Program-made: the position numbers and the translations under genes | Part shown: piece after piece, positions 30,201 to 39,312 of the stretch | How positions within the stretch are numbered: position 1 is the first letter of the stretch | How the letters are laid out: each line of letters opens with the position of its first letter | The notes under the pieces: model-generated | What the model was told of the DNA's origin: nothing | The model's input: only the letters and a program-made list of their open reading frames with translations | Database searches by the model: none | From: Bradyrhizobium sp. | GTDB lineage: Bacteria; Pseudomonadota; Alphaproteobacteria; Rhizobiales; Xanthobacteraceae | DNA length: 46,769 bases | NCBI RefSeq assembly: GCF_004799445.1 | Contig: NZ_SSNA01000105.1 | Span: 1 to 46,769, forward strand | Reading direction: 5' to 3'

Positions 30201-30303
30201 GCCATCTGCGCCGCCCGCCCCGGCCGAGTCCGGTTCGGAGGCAACAGATTCCCAGCCTCGTCGCGCGGGATGGTGGTCGCGGCGCTTCGGCAACGGCGAA
30301 TAA
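27250..30303 (+). CDS. rne: Ribonuclease E with a histidine-rich insertion
   Basis: This 1017-residue endoribonuclease is the scaffold of the degradosome and acts in mRNA decay and rRNA processing. The S1 domain begins at about 35 (GNIYLAKVTRVEPSLQAAF) and is split by an insertion at about residues 105-310. The insertion starts Arg-rich, contains about 26 His between residues 146 and 245 (for example HHDDAEHHEHSHDHEHAHDE), and ends acidic; the core resumes at RRQYKIQEVIKRRQVML. The catalytic aspartates lie in SIDVNSGRST near 531 and IVIDFIDMDEKRN near 574, and the zinc link is CPQCGGSG near 633. The C-terminal third (735-1017) is acidic and Arg-rich, likely disordered, for RNA and partner binding. 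Confidence 0.96.
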   Translation: MPNKMLIDATHPEETRVVVVRGNRVEEFDFETAQRKQLRGNIYLAKVTRVEPSLQAAFIEYGGNRHGFLAFSEIHPDYYQIPVADRQALIEADERAHREAEEETENRSNRRRPRHRNSRRRGNGERVQSEVVEHASADPSQASQPHDNHGHADDDHTHPHDAELHHTDAGHHDDAEHHEHSHDHEHAHDEHGHFDADETPAAVTEPGTAAVEMSADAPDVSGHMGAHEEHHDEASHEEHARENAAHADDAAQAEDRNGERAAGEPAASEHVTARDGDENHDDEDDGDEAEEEVVESVGGDDVLEEVPERAFRPRRQYKIQEVIKRRQVMLVQVVKEERGNKGAALTTYLSLAGRYAVLMPNTARGGGISRKITSAQDRSRLKDVVQDLDVPEGMGIILRTAGASRTKPEIKRDFEYLIRMWETVRDMTLKSQAPTLVYEEGSLIKRSLRDLYNKEIDEIQVAGEAGYQEARDFMKMLMPSNVRAVKQYRDGQPLFSRMGVESQLDAMFSPTVQLRSGGYIVINQTEALVSIDVNSGRSTREHHIEDTALKTNLEASEEVARQLRLRDLAGLIVIDFIDMDEKRNNRAVERKLSDCLRQDRARIQVGRISHFGLLEMSRQRIRASVLESSTEPCPQCGGSGHVRSVSSVALQLLRGLEEILMKGATHNLVVRTRTDVALYVLNHKRGHLRDLENSFKVTLAVIADPTVSGQQSFVIDRGEQVHTLEAAKALLAAQVAAFPVQVEEPFDEDEPFDIEVESEVETEETEGLAEDSAGGEEAGTEAGADGPRRKRRRRRRGRGAEPREGGPARDENDMAHTAPGPAEVAATDENDSDEDESEEQPGPVRADQAAAGERRPRRRGRRGGRRRRGGPEDGLAGSIVDELGPTSPPEVTSAVADFDGYSAEPSLSVLQPESIAPRPEQQPADRNHQEPAREEPARPAIEAETAQEAERAAARRRSTVREKVSFLVNAQPDAVAPVNHSPPEPSAPPAPAESGSEATDSQPRRAGWWSRRFGNGE

Positions 30304-30324
30304 GCGATCTGATTTTGTGAAACG

Positions 30325-30355
30325 AAAAACCGCCCGGCAAAACCGGGCGGTTTTT
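30325..30355 (+). terminator. Strong rho-independent terminator of rne
   Basis: AAAAACCGCCCGG, loop CAAAA, CCGGGCGGTTTTT form a perfect 13-bp stem ending in a T-run, 21 bp after the rne stop. Symmetry of the A- and T-runs means it could also serve the convergent dctA transcript. Confidence 0.93.
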
Positions 30356-30360
30356 GTTAG

Positions 30361-30450
30361 AGCGTTTTCCAGCGAAGTGGGCCCCGGTTCGCGTAAAGAA
30401 AACGCGTCAAAACAAAAAGCCTGTTCAGAGCCACGCCGCTGGAAAACGCC
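30361..30450. repeat. Dispersed palindromic repeat (AGAGCGTTTTC family), copy 2
   Basis: The element begins AGCGTTTTCCAGCGAAGTGG and includes CCGGTTCGCGT and GAAAACGCGTCAAAACAA. Its ends form a perfect 13-bp inverted repeat (GCGTTTTCCAGCG at 30362-30374, CGCTGGAAAACGC at 30437-30449). It abuts the dctA stop codon. It is the same family as 14936-15030. Confidence 0.8.
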
Positions 30451-31788
30451 CTACCCCGTGGTGATCGCGGTCTCCACGTCGGTTGGATCGATCTGCTTGT
30501 TGAGATTGGCGTGCAGCTTGTCGCGATCGAGTTCGCCCTCCCACCACGACACCACCACGCAGGCAACGCCGTTGCCGCATAGGTTCGTCAGCGCGCGGCA
30601 TTCGCTCATGAACTTGTCGATGCCGAGAACGATCGCCATGCCCGGGACCAGGCGCGGATCGACCACGGCCAGTGTCGCCGCCAGCGTGATGAAGCCCGCG
30701 CCGGTAATGCCGGACGCCCCCTTCGAGGTCAGCATCGCGACCAGCAGGATGGTGATTTGCTGTCCGAGGCTGAGGTCGAAATTGAGCGCCTGCGCGATGA
30801 ACAGGGTTGCCAGCGTCATGTAGATGTTGGTGCCGTCGAGGTTGAACGAATATCCGGTCGGCACCACGAGTCCCACCACCGACTTGGAACAGCCGAGCCG
30901 TTCGAGTTTTTCCATCAGGGAGGGAAGCGCGCTTTCCGACGACGACGTGCCGAGCACGATCAGCAATTCGTCCTTGATATAGGCCAGGAATTTGAAGATC
31001 GAGAACCCGACAATTCGCGCGACGATGCCGAGGATCACCAGCACGAACAACGCTGCCGTGAGATAGAACGTCGCGATCAGGCCGATGAGATTGAGAATGG
31101 CGCCGGTGCCGAACTTGCCGATGGTGTAGGCCATCGCGCCAAACGCCCCGATCGGCGCGGCCCTCATGACAATGGCGATGACGCCGAAAACCCCGTGCGC
31201 CGCGTCGTCGATGAAGGAGCGCAAGGTGTGACCGCGCTCGCCAAGGCCCATCACCGAAAACCCGAACAGGATCGAGAACAGCAGGACCTGCAAGATCTCG
31301 CCATTTGCGAAGGCGCCGACCACCGTGTCGGGAATGATGTGCAGGAAGAAATCGACGCTCTTCTGGGCTTTGGCCTGGTCGGCGAAAGTTTGTACTTTCT
31401 GGGCATCGGCCATGGCGCCGCCAAAGCCGGCGCCTGGGCGAACCAGATTTCCGACGGCGAGCCCGATCACCAGCGCGAAGGTCGAAACGATCTCGAAATA
31501 GAGCAGCGCCTTGACGCCGATGCGCCCGACCTTCCGGGCATCCTGGATATGCGCAATGCCCGATACCACCGTGCAGAAGATGATCGGCGCGATCACCATC
31601 TTGATCAGCTTGATGAAGCCATCGCCGAGCGCCTTGATCCAGTCGTTGGTCGCAACACCCGGCCAAAGCCAGCCGACCAAGGCGCCAAGCATGATCGCAA
31701 TCAGCACCTGAATATAGAGGACCTTGTACCACGGTTTCGCGGCGCGGGCCGGCGCCGCTATTGCGATCGTTGACGCCATCAATTTCAC
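30451..31788 (-). CDS. dctA: C4-dicarboxylate:cation symporter DctA
   Basis: This 445-residue inner-membrane DAACS-family transporter takes up succinate, malate and fumarate with protons or sodium. Hallmarks are the N-terminal [18 protein letters not shown], the serine-rich re-entrant loop [36 protein letters not shown] with the NLDGT substrate motif, and [18 protein letters not shown] near the end. Length matches rhizobial DctA (about 440-450). No DctB/DctD two-component genes are adjacent, so regulation is probably elsewhere. Its 3' end abuts a palindromic repeat. DctA is assigned over a GltP-type glutamate carrier on motif wording; that alternative is less likely. Confidence 0.92.
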   Translation of the reverse strand: MKLMASTIAIAAPARAAKPWYKVLYIQVLIAIMLGALVGWLWPGVATNDWIKALGDGFIKLIKMVIAPIIFCTVVSGIAHIQDARKVGRIGVKALLYFEIVSTFALVIGLAVGNLVRPGAGFGGAMADAQKVQTFADQAKAQKSVDFFLHIIPDTVVGAFANGEILQVLLFSILFGFSVMGLGERGHTLRSFIDDAAHGVFGVIAIVMRAAPIGAFGAMAYTIGKFGTGAILNLIGLIATFYLTAALFVLVILGIVARIVGFSIFKFLAYIKDELLIVLGTSSSESALPSLMEKLERLGCSKSVVGLVVPTGYSFNLDGTNIYMTLATLFIAQALNFDLSLGQQITILLVAMLTSKGASGITGAGFITLAATLAVVDPRLVPGMAIVLGIDKFMSECRALTNLCGNGVACVVVSWWEGELDRDKLHANLNKQIDPTDVETAITTG

Positions 31789-31958
31789 TCCCCCAACGAG
31801 CCTGGCTCTTTGCGTTTGGCGATCCGTGCGTCGCTTGTTGCGCGGACCGCCATGCTGCCGGACCAGCCAAAGGCAATTGGGTCCGCAGAGTCAATGGCAC
31901 CGATCCATTTTCCGAGGTCAAGATCAAGCGCTGCGATTCGAGCTCGCGATAACCCGTT

Positions 31959-33146
31959 TCACCCAAGCCATCGCGTGATGCGCGCAACGGCCTCGCGCAT
32001 CTCATCGGCCGAACGGGCGTAGGAGAACCGGATGAAGCGGCGGCCGTGAACCGGATCGAAGTCGACGCCGGGGGTTGCGGCGACCCGCGCGTGTTCCAGC
32101 ATCTCGCCGGCGAATTTGAAACTGTCGCCGGTAAAATCCGAGACGTCGGCATAGAGATAAAACGCGCCGTCGGCGGGCAGAAACTTGTTGAGGCCGGCCC
32201 GCGGCAAACCCTCGATCAAAATTCGGCGGTTCTCCAGATAGCCGCGTTTCACCTCTTCCATCTCCTGGCGGCCTTCGAATGCGGCCTCGGCGGCGATCTG
32301 CGACAGCGTCGGCACCGAGATCGCGAGATTTTGCTGGAGCCGCTCGATCGGGCGAACCAGCGGTTCCGGCGCCACCATCCAGCCGACCCGCCAGCCGGTC
32401 ATGCAGAAATATTTCGAGAACGAATTGATGACGAGCGCATGTGGAGAAAGCTCAGCCGCCGTTACCGCCGAAAACGCGTAGTCGAGCCCATGATAGATTT
32501 CGTCCGAAATGAACCGGATCCCGGCGCTTTCCGCCGCCATGATCAGGTTCGTAAGCGCCTCGCGAGACATCATCGTGCCGGTGGGATTGGCGGGGCTCCC
32601 GACCAGCACGCCCTTCAGCGGCGTCCGGCGATGGGCGGCCAGCAGCGCTTCTCCGGTCAGCGCATGCCGGGTTTCGTCCGATGTCTCGATCAGCACCGGT
32701 TCGCAGCCCAGTGCCGTGAGAATATGCCGGTAAGGCGGATAGCCGGGCACCGTGACCGCAACCCGGTCGCCGGGCTCGAACATGGCCAGAAAGCCCAGGA
32801 TGAACGCACCAGACGAGCCCGTGGTGACCACGATTCGCTCGGCCTCCACCGCAAAACCGTAACTTTCACGGTAATGCCGGGAGATGCGTTCACGCAGCGA
32901 GGGAATGCCCAGCGCCGAGGTGTAGTCGATCCGCGCCCCTTCCAGCGCGGCGTGCGCGGCCAAAATCGCCGTTTTTGGCGCCGGGGCCGCCGGTTGCCCC
33001 ACTTCCATGTGAATAACGTGACCGCCGGCCGCCTCGATGCGCGCCGCCGCCGCCATCACATCCATCACCATGAATGGCGGGACGTCGCTTCGCCCGGATG
33101 CCGTCAACAGGCCTTTCGCCCGCTCGCTTAGTGTCGCATCAAGCAT
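31959..33146 (-). CDS. Class I/II PLP-dependent aminotransferase
   Basis: This is a 395-residue cytoplasmic fold-type I enzyme. It shows the N-terminal HVIHMEVGQPAAP, YTSALGIPSLRERISRHY, TTGSSGAFILGF, SPANPTGTMMSREAL (Asn and Pro contacting PLP), ISDEIYHGLDY (Asp/Tyr), SFSKYFCMTGWRVGW with the Schiff-base lysine, and a C-terminal RRFIRFSYARS (Arg for the substrate carboxylate). Substrate cannot be fixed from sequence; aspartate/aromatic or alanine-type activity is possible. It lies 170 bp upstream of dctA on the same strand and diverges from the M48 protease gene across 103 bp. Confidence 0.9.
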   Translation of the reverse strand: MLDATLSERAKGLLTASGRSDVPPFMVMDVMAAAARIEAAGGHVIHMEVGQPAAPAPKTAILAAHAALEGARIDYTSALGIPSLRERISRHYRESYGFAVEAERIVVTTGSSGAFILGFLAMFEPGDRVAVTVPGYPPYRHILTALGCEPVLIETSDETRHALTGEALLAAHRRTPLKGVLVGSPANPTGTMMSREALTNLIMAAESAGIRFISDEIYHGLDYAFSAVTAAELSPHALVINSFSKYFCMTGWRVGWMVAPEPLVRPIERLQQNLAISVPTLSQIAAEAAFEGRQEMEEVKRGYLENRRILIEGLPRAGLNKFLPADGAFYLYADVSDFTGDSFKFAGEMLEHARVAATPGVDFDPVHGRRFIRFSYARSADEMREAVARITRWLG

Positions 33147-33249
33147 CGATCTCTGCTATTTTGCCGGGTGCCCCAGACTAGCCTTATTCGGCGGTTTGGT
33201 AGGGCATATCCGGTATCAGACCCGCCGCCAATCATTTAAAGACTGCCCG

Positions 33250-34752
33250 ATGCTGCTCCGCCTAGCGCTACTCAGGAAAACAAGGAAGCTCACCGCCGTC
33301 GCCACCGCGGTCGCGCTCATCCTTGCGCCGATTCCAGCGCTCGCGCAGGAGGAGAAGGGCCTCGCGATCCTCCGCGACACCGAGAGCGAGCAACTCCTGC
33401 GCGACTATACACGGCCGATCCTGCGGGTCGCCGGCCTGGAGAAGCAGAACATCCAGGTGACGATCATCAATCAGGCGGTATTTAACGCCTTCGTCGCGGA
33501 CGGCCGCCGCATTTTCGTGAACCATGGCGCGTTGCTGCAGTCGGAAACCCCGAACCAGATCATCGGGGTGCTGGCGCACGAAACGGGCCATCTGGCCGGC
33601 GGTCATCTCGCCCGGTTGCGCGAGCAACTGGCACAGGCGCAGACCCAGATGATCATCGCCATGCTGCTGGGCGTCGGCGCCATCGCGGCCGGCGCAAAAA
33701 GCAACACCTACGGCGGTGGCGGCCTGAGCAACGCCGGCGCCGCCGCGCTCGCCGGGCCGCAGAGCATGATCATGCGCTCGCTGCTATCCTATCAACGCCA
33801 GCAGGAGGAAAGCGCCGACCGCGCCGGGGTCAAGTTTTTGACCGCGACCGGCCAATCCGCCAAGGGCATGTACGAGACCTTCAAGCGGTTCACCAACGAC
33901 AGCCTGTTCTCCGCCCACGGGGCGGACCCCTATTACCAGTCGCACCCGATGCCTGCCGACCGCGTCGCCGCGCTCGAGGAACTCGCCCGCACAAGCCCGT
34001 ATTGGGACAAGAAGGACGAACCGGGCCTGCAGCTGCGCCACGACATGATGCGCGCCAAGATCTCGGCCTTCATGGAGCGACAGGACACCGTCTATCGGCG
34101 CTATCCACTGTCCGACAACAGCCTGCCGGCGCGCTACGCGCACGCGATCTCGACCTATCTGCACGGCGATTTGCACAACGCGCTCGCCCAGATCGACGGG
34201 CTGATCCAGGTGCAGCCCAACAACCCCTATTTCTATGAATTGCGTGGGCAGGCGCTGATGGAGGGTGGCAAGCCCGCCGAGGCGATTGCGCCCTTGCGCA
34301 AGGCGGTTCAGCTCTCGAATAACGCCCCGCTCATCGAGATGTTACTGGGGCAAGCGCTCGTGGCGTCCGATAATAAGGCCTATACCGACGAAGCGATCGC
34401 GATACTGCGTGCCGCGGTGGCGCGGGAGACCGAGGCGCCGATCGGTTATATGCAGCTCGCCATGGCCTATGGCCGAAAGGGAGATTTGGCCGAGGCCGAC
34501 CTGGCATCGGCGCAGGCGGCGTTTCTACGCGGCGACAACAAGACCGCGCGCGATCTCGCCTCGCGCGCCAAGACGCGCTTCGCCGTCGGTACACCCGGAT
34601 GGGTCAAGGCCGACGATATCGTGACCGCAAAACCGCTGCCCGGCCAAAAGAATGGCTCGAAATTTGGCGTTACCACCCCGAACGATCCGGAAGCCAACAC
34701 GGATGAACCAAAGGCGTTTTTCAGAACCGGTCCTGCCAGAAACTCGCCCTAG
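33250..34752 (+). CDS. Periplasmic M48 metalloprotease with TPR domain (BepA/YfgC-like)
   Basis: This 500-residue exported protein has a signal peptide at residues 1-32 (MLLRLALLRKTRKLTAVATA, cleavage after ALA). The M48 zinc motif is HETGH (His110, Glu111, His114) with the third ligand in QQEESADRAG near 182, and TPR-like repeats occupy about 300-450. BepA-type proteins assist outer-membrane protein and LptD assembly and degrade stalled products; the role here is by family. ATG 33250 is used because it opens the signal peptide; an in-frame upstream extension would bury it. The DsbA-family gene follows after 26 bp, so the two are likely co-transcribed. Confidence 0.93.
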   Translation: MLLRLALLRKTRKLTAVATAVALILAPIPALAQEEKGLAILRDTESEQLLRDYTRPILRVAGLEKQNIQVTIINQAVFNAFVADGRRIFVNHGALLQSETPNQIIGVLAHETGHLAGGHLARLREQLAQAQTQMIIAMLLGVGAIAAGAKSNTYGGGGLSNAGAAALAGPQSMIMRSLLSYQRQQEESADRAGVKFLTATGQSAKGMYETFKRFTNDSLFSAHGADPYYQSHPMPADRVAALEELARTSPYWDKKDEPGLQLRHDMMRAKISAFMERQDTVYRRYPLSDNSLPARYAHAISTYLHGDLHNALAQIDGLIQVQPNNPYFYELRGQALMEGGKPAEAIAPLRKAVQLSNNAPLIEMLLGQALVASDNKAYTDEAIAILRAAVARETEAPIGYMQLAMAYGRKGDLAEADLASAQAAFLRGDNKTARDLASRAKTRFAVGTPGWVKADDIVTAKPLPGQKNGSKFGVTTPNDPEANTDEPKAFFRTGPARNSP

Positions 34753-34778
34753 GAAACGCACTCACAAAGGATTTCCCG

Positions 34779-35546
34779 ATGCCTACGTTCCGCCTGCTCC
34801 TTCCCGCATTGTTCGCGCTCGCATTCTGCGCCACGCCGCCGGCCGCGTCGGCACAGAGTTTCTCCGACGGTCAGCGCGGGGAGATCGAGACCATCATCAG
34901 GAGCTATCTTGTTGCCCATCCCGAAGTGCTGGAAGAGGCCATGGCCGAATTGAACAAGCGCCAGGCCGCCGCGGAAGCCGAGAAGCATGAAGCCAGTGTC
35001 GCTCAGAACGCGGACGCGATTTTCAATTCGCCGCGCGGCGTCGTGCTCGGCAACAAGGACGGCGACGTCACCTTCGTGGAATTCTTCGACTACAATTGCG
35101 GTTACTGCAAACGCGCCATGACCGACATGCTCGATCTCATGAAAGCCGACCCCAAGCTGAAAGTCGTGCTGAAGGAATTCCCGGTGTTGAGCGAGGGGTC
35201 GGTCGAAGCCGCGAAGGTCGCGGTCGCTGTGCGCATGCAGGACCCGAGCGGCAAGAAATATCTCGATTTTCACCAGCGGCTGCTCGGCGGCCGTGGTCCG
35301 GCCGACAAGGCGCGCGCGATCGCGGCCGCCAAGGAAGCCGGCCTCGATACCGCCAGGATAGAGAAGGATCTGGCGAGCCCGGAAGTGCGCGCCACGATCG
35401 AGGAAAACTTCAAGCTCGCGGAATCGATGGGCATGAACGGCACGCCGAGCTACGTGATCGGAAAGCAGGTGGTGATCGGCGCGGTCGGCCTTGACAATCT
35501 CAAGGAGAAAATCGGCCTCGCCCGCTGCGGCAAGGCGACGTGCTAA
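34779..35546 (+). CDS. DsbA-family thiol:disulfide oxidoreductase (Com1-like)
   Basis: This 255-residue periplasmic protein has a signal peptide (MPTFRLLLPALFALAFCATP, cleavage near residue 25), a helical N-terminal extension of about 60 residues, then a DsbA fold. The active site is FFDYNCGYCKRAM (CGYC), and the cis-proline is in MNGTPSYVIGKQVV. Com1/ScsC-type relatives oxidise or isomerise disulfides in exported proteins. It lies 26 bp downstream of the M48 protease gene, which suggests joint envelope quality control. A good terminator follows. Confidence 0.93.
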   Translation: MPTFRLLLPALFALAFCATPPAASAQSFSDGQRGEIETIIRSYLVAHPEVLEEAMAELNKRQAAAEAEKHEASVAQNADAIFNSPRGVVLGNKDGDVTFVEFFDYNCGYCKRAMTDMLDLMKADPKLKVVLKEFPVLSEGSVEAAKVAVAVRMQDPSGKKYLDFHQRLLGGRGPADKARAIAAAKEAGLDTARIEKDLASPEVRATIEENFKLAESMGMNGTPSYVIGKQVVIGAVGLDNLKEKIGLARCGKATC

Positions 35547-35596
35547 CCCGCGGGAAGCCCGGCGTTTCCAACCGCCGAGCATTGCATTTCGAATCG

Positions 35597-35624
35597 AGGC
35601 CGGCGCATCTCGCCGGCCTTTTTT
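35597..35624 (+). terminator. Rho-independent terminator after the M48-DsbA pair
   Basis: AGGCCGGCG, loop CATCT, CGCCGGCCT form a perfect 9-bp stem followed by a T6 run, 50 bp after the DsbA-family stop. Confidence 0.92.
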
Positions 35625-35704
35625 GTTGGCGAAATCTTTGCGGCAACGCGATTCATCTCATCGCGCATTCATAAAAGAAAATTGAAGAAACCGCGAACCG
35701 TCGG

Positions 35705-35729
35705 GGAACATCGCACATCCGCTTTCGTT
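35705..35729 (+). promoter_or_regulatory. EcfG-type general stress promoter upstream of the DUF1236 gene
   Basis: GGAAC at 35705-35709 and CGTT at 35726-35729 are separated by exactly 16 bases, matching the alphaproteobacterial sigma-EcfG consensus GGAAC-N16/17-CGTT. The gene start is 37 bp downstream, and a terminator upstream isolates it. Regulation by the PhyR-NepR-EcfG stress circuit is inferred from this match. Confidence 0.75.
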
Positions 35730-35766
35730 GTCGACGCGGGCATAGAAACACGTGAGGAGATATTCG

Positions 35767-36564
35767 ATGATGAATCGTTTGATGATCACTGCGGCCACGG
35801 CGGCATTGATCGCGGGAACCGGGTTCGCCAACGCACAGGGAACCGGAATGGGCCGCGAAGGGCCGTCCGCCGGTTCCGCCGCCCAGCAGAGCCAGGGCGC
35901 GGCGCCGTCAACCGAGCGCGGAAGCTCGGCTGCGCCGGCAAATCGAGACGCGACGGAATCGACCGGGCCTTCGGGCATGAAGAAGTCGACCCAGTCCGAG
36001 GAAAAGATGCAGCCCCAGGGCGGCAAGAACCAGCGCGCTCAGCAGGACATGAAGTCCGGTCCCAGGGACGAGAAATCGGCCCAGGACAACAATATGAAGG
36101 AAAACAACACCACGGGCGACAAGTCCAAGAGCATGAGCTCGCAGAATGACAAGGGCGCAGCGGGCAAGGACATGAAGGCCGAGGGCCGCGAGGGCCAGAA
36201 CGGCGACGTGAAAGCCGAAGGCCGCAACGGCAACATGAACGCGCAGACCAAGGGTACTGCGGACAGCAAGGCCACCACCACCACCACCGGACAGGCCGGC
36301 GCCGGCGCCAAGCTCTCGAGCGAGCAACGCACCAAGATCACCTCGGTGATCCGCAACCAGCGCGTCGAATCGCTCAACAACGTCGACTTCAACATCTCGA
36401 TCGGTACCCGCGTTCCGCGCGAACGCGTACACCTGTACCCGCTTCCCGAGGAAGTCGTCGTCATCTATCCGGAGTGGCGCGGCTATGAGTTCATCCGCGT
36501 CCGCGACCAGATCCTGGTGGTGGACCCGCGGACGCTCGAGATCGTGGACGTGATTCAGGCCTGA
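35767..36564 (+). CDS. Secreted DUF1236 protein with hydrophilin-like disordered region
   Basis: This is a 265-residue exported protein. It has a signal peptide at residues 1-23 ([23 protein letters not shown] cleavage) and a long hydrophilic, low-complexity stretch at about 25-185, rich in Gly, Lys, Asn, Asp, Gln and Ser with recurring KAEGR and DMK motifs. A C-terminal DUF1236 domain spans about 190-265 ([20 protein letters not shown] and [12 protein letters not shown]). Function of DUF1236 is unknown; the composition resembles desiccation- or osmotic-stress hydrophilins. A GTGAGGAG site precedes ATG 35767. It has its own EcfG-type promoter and terminator, hence is monocistronic. Confidence 0.9.
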   Translation: MMNRLMITAATAALIAGTGFANAQGTGMGREGPSAGSAAQQSQGAAPSTERGSSAAPANRDATESTGPSGMKKSTQSEEKMQPQGGKNQRAQQDMKSGPRDEKSAQDNNMKENNTTGDKSKSMSSQNDKGAAGKDMKAEGREGQNGDVKAEGRNGNMNAQTKGTADSKATTTTTGQAGAGAKLSSEQRTKITSVIRNQRVESLNNVDFNISIGTRVPRERVHLYPLPEEVVVIYPEWRGYEFIRVRDQILVVDPRTLEIVDVIQA

Positions 36565-36582
36565 CCAATTTCGCTGGATCCG

Positions 36583-36607
36583 GGGCGGGCCTTCGGCCCG
36601 CCCTTTT
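36583..36607 (+). terminator. Rho-independent terminator after the DUF1236 gene
   Basis: GGGCGGGCC, loop TTC, GGCCCGCCC form a 9-bp stem followed by TTTT, 18 bp after the stop codon. Confidence 0.9.
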
Positions 36608-36817
36608 CTTGTCGCGGCCCGCGTTCGGCCCGCTCAGGTCGGAGCGGCGCGCGCCATCCTCCAACATTGGTTAACTTGTGGTTTCCGTAGGTTCCGCACA
36701 GGTTTTTATCAAGTGGATGAGGGATTTGGGGGCGATCCCGCGCGGCCTAAAGGCTTCCCCTCTGCCCCCAAGTTACCTATAACCCCGGCCACCTACCGCC
36801 ACATTGCCGGGATCTGG

Positions 36818-37285
36818 ATGGCCAAGACCACTGCCGAGACAATTTACGTGCTCAACGGCCCCAACCTCAATTTATTGGGGATTCGCGAGCCCGAGACTTA
36901 CGGCCATGCCAAACTCGCCGACGTCGAGAAACTATGCGCGGAGACGTCGGCGCAATTCGGCCTGAAGGCCGACTGCAGGCAATCGAACCGCGAGGGTGAA
37001 CTGATCGATTTCATCCACGAGGCCCATGCCAGGAAGGCGGCCGGGATTATCATCAATGCCGGCGGCTATTCGCACACCTCGATCGCCCTGCATGATGCGC
37101 TGGTGGCGGTGAAAATTCCCACCGTCGAAGTCCATATCAGCAATATTCACGCCCGCGAGAGTTTCCGTCATCATTCCTTCACCGCCAAGGCTGCTTTCGC
37201 AACGCTATGCGGCTTCGGCATCGACGGTTACCGGCTTGCGATCAACGGCCTTGCCGCCAGGATTGGCGCCAAGGCAAAAGCCTGA
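36818..37285 (+). CDS. aroQ: Type II 3-dehydroquinate dehydratase
   Basis: This 155-residue cytoplasmic enzyme converts 3-dehydroquinate to 3-dehydroshikimate in the shikimate pathway. Visible motifs are [20 protein letters not shown] with the catalytic Tyr at its end, [17 protein letters not shown] (Arg and Glu), [29 protein letters not shown] and the late FRHHSF. Length is normal (about 150). ATG 36818 is chosen because the conserved core begins 10 residues later; an upstream in-frame extension is proline-rich and unsupported. It precedes accB by 43 bp, an aroQ-accB-accC order common in alphaproteobacteria. Confidence 0.97.
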   Translation: MAKTTAETIYVLNGPNLNLLGIREPETYGHAKLADVEKLCAETSAQFGLKADCRQSNREGELIDFIHEAHARKAAGIIINAGGYSHTSIALHDALVAVKIPTVEVHISNIHARESFRHHSFTAKAAFATLCGFGIDGYRLAINGLAARIGAKAKA

Positions 37286-37328
37286 CATATCCGCCCGTCA
37301 CCACCAAAGAAAGCTCCGGATCAAGATC

Positions 37329-37814
37329 ATGGCGCGCCAGCCTGACGACAAGACAGCCGCACAATCCAAGAGCGACGACAGCGCGCTGATCCGCGAACTC
37401 GCCTTGCTGCTTGACGAGACCTATCTCACCGAGATCGAGATCGAGCGCGCCGGCTTGCGGGTACGGGTCGCGCGCAACGTCTCGATCGCGGCATCGCTGC
37501 CGCCGAGCTATCAACCCGCCGCTGCCGCGCCGGCGGCTGCGGCGGTGACGCCTGCCGCTGTCGCCGATTTCGCCAAGCACCCTGGCGTGGTGCCCTCGCC
37601 GATGGTGGGCACGGCCTATTGGGCTTCCGAGCCCGGCGCCAAGCCCTTCATCGAAGTCGGCACCAAGGTCACGATCGGACAAACGCTGCTGATCATCGAA
37701 GCCATGAAAACGATGAACCAGATTCCGTCGACGCGCGCGGGCACCGTGACGCAGATTCTCGTCGAGGACGGCCAGCCGGTCGAATTCGGCGAACCGCTGG
37801 TCATTATTGAATAG
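37329..37814 (+). CDS. accB: Biotin carboxyl carrier protein of acetyl-CoA carboxylase
   Basis: This 161-residue protein carries biotin between the carboxylase and transferase subunits in the first step of fatty-acid synthesis. It has an N-terminal region at about 1-60, an Ala/Pro-rich linker at about 62-85, and a C-terminal biotinyl domain at about 86-161 with [11 protein letters not shown] and the biotin-attachment lysine in [12 protein letters not shown] 37329 gives a standard length. accC follows after 24 bp. Confidence 0.97.
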   Translation: MARQPDDKTAAQSKSDDSALIRELALLLDETYLTEIEIERAGLRVRVARNVSIAASLPPSYQPAAAAPAAAAVTPAAVADFAKHPGVVPSPMVGTAYWASEPGAKPFIEVGTKVTIGQTLLIIEAMKTMNQIPSTRAGTVTQILVEDGQPVEFGEPLVIIE

Positions 37815-37838
37815 AACTCGTCAACGTCAGGCGCCGCG

Positions 37839-39188
37839 ATGTTCGACAAGATCCTGATAGCCAATCGCGGCGAAATCGCACTGCGTATCCTGCGCGCGTG
37901 CAAGGAACTCGGCATCGCCACGGTTGCGGTGCATTCCACCGCCGACGCCGACGCCATGCATGTGCGGCTTGCCGACGAGAGCGTCTGCATCGGCCCGCCG
38001 CCGTCGAAGGACAGCTACCTCAACGTGCCGGCGCTGCTTGCGGCTTGCGAGATCACCGGCGCCGACGCGGTGCATCCCGGCTACGGCTTTCTGTCGGAAA
38101 ACGCCCGTTTCGCCGAAATCCTCGCCGATCACAATCTGCATTTCATCGGGCCCAAGGCCGAACACATCCGTCTGATGGGCGACAAGATCGAGGCCAAGAA
38201 GACCGCGAAGAAGCTCGGCATTCCCGTGGTGCCCGGTTCCGAGGGCGCCGTCGGTCCCAACGACGACGCGATGGCGATTGCCAAAGCGATCGGCTTCCCG
38301 GTTCTGGTGAAGGCGGCCTCTGGCGGCGGCGGGCGCGGCATGAAAGTCGCGCACACCGCCGACGACCTGATGCTGGCGCTGTCGACCGCGGCCAACGAAG
38401 CCAAATCGGCCTTCGGCGACGCCTCGGTCTATCTCGAAAAATACCTGCAGAAGCCGCGCCACATCGAAATCCAGGTCCTCGGCGACGGCCGCGGCGGCGC
38501 GATCCATCTCGGCGAACGGGATTGTTCGCTGCAGCGGCGTCATCAAAAGGTCTGGGAGGAAGGCCCCTCGCCTGCGCTCGATGCCACCGCGCGCGCCAGG
38601 ATTGGCGCGACGGTCGCGAAGGCGATGCAGCAGATGAAATATCTCGGCGTCGGCACGGTGGAATTCCTCTATGAAGAAGGCGAATTCTATTTCATCGAGA
38701 TGAATACCCGCATCCAGGTTGAACATCCCGTCACCGAGATGATCACCGGCATCGACCTCGTGCTGGAGCAGATCCGCATCGCCGCCGGCGGCGATCTGCC
38801 GGTGACGCAGGATGAAGTCATCATCAACGGCCACGCCATCGAGTGCCGGGTCAATGCCGAGAACCCCGTGACCTTCCGGCCCTCGCCGGGCAAGATCCTG
38901 CAATATCACCCGCCGGGCGGCCTCGGCGTTCGGATCGATTCCGCCGTCTATCAGGGCTACGTGATCCCGCCTTATTACGATTCGCTGGTCGGCAAGCTGA
39001 TCGTCCACGGCAAGACCCGCGGCGAATGCCTGATGCGGCTGCGCCGTGCGCTGGACGAAATGGTGGTGGAAGGCATTGAAACGACCTTGCCGCTGTTTCG
39101 GGCCCTGGTGCGGGAGCCCGCCATTATCGACGGCGACTACCACATCCACTGGCTCGAACAATATCTGGCCGGCCAGCCCGCTAATTGA
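37839..39188 (+). CDS. accC: Biotin carboxylase subunit of acetyl-CoA carboxylase
   Basis: This 449-residue ATP-grasp enzyme carboxylates biotin on AccB. It begins [17 protein letters not shown] and has the ATP-binding glycine loop [13 protein letters not shown], the carboxylase motifs [20 protein letters not shown] and [13 protein letters not shown], and the catalytic region [17 protein letters not shown]. Length matches AccC exactly. It is co-directional with accB. An EcfG-type promoter for the next operon starts 27 bp after its stop. Confidence 0.98.
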   Translation: MFDKILIANRGEIALRILRACKELGIATVAVHSTADADAMHVRLADESVCIGPPPSKDSYLNVPALLAACEITGADAVHPGYGFLSENARFAEILADHNLHFIGPKAEHIRLMGDKIEAKKTAKKLGIPVVPGSEGAVGPNDDAMAIAKAIGFPVLVKAASGGGGRGMKVAHTADDLMLALSTAANEAKSAFGDASVYLEKYLQKPRHIEIQVLGDGRGGAIHLGERDCSLQRRHQKVWEEGPSPALDATARARIGATVAKAMQQMKYLGVGTVEFLYEEGEFYFIEMNTRIQVEHPVTEMITGIDLVLEQIRIAAGGDLPVTQDEVIINGHAIECRVNAENPVTFRPSPGKILQYHPPGGLGVRIDSAVYQGYVIPPYYDSLVGKLIVHGKTRGECLMRLRRALDEMVVEGIETTLPLFRALVREPAIIDGDYHIHWLEQYLAGQPAN

Positions 39189-39215
39189 GCGGCCACCTTG
39201 TCCCCTAAAATGTCT

Positions 39216-39240
39216 GGAACCAATTGCCGCGACAGGCGTT
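39216..39240 (+). promoter_or_regulatory. EcfG-type general stress promoter of the signalling cassette
   Basis: GGAAC at 39216-39220 and CGTT at 39237-39240 are spaced by exactly 16 bases, matching the sigma-EcfG consensus GGAAC-N16/17-CGTT. It lies 27 bp after accC and 72 bp before the kinase ATG, so the signalling genes can be switched on separately from acc. Confidence 0.75.
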
Positions 39241-39312
39241 TTGGTCGGCTGGGAACTTTTTGCTCCGGGGGGAAAACCTTTGCATCCCGCTGCCACATGA
39301 CGCGAGATTGTC

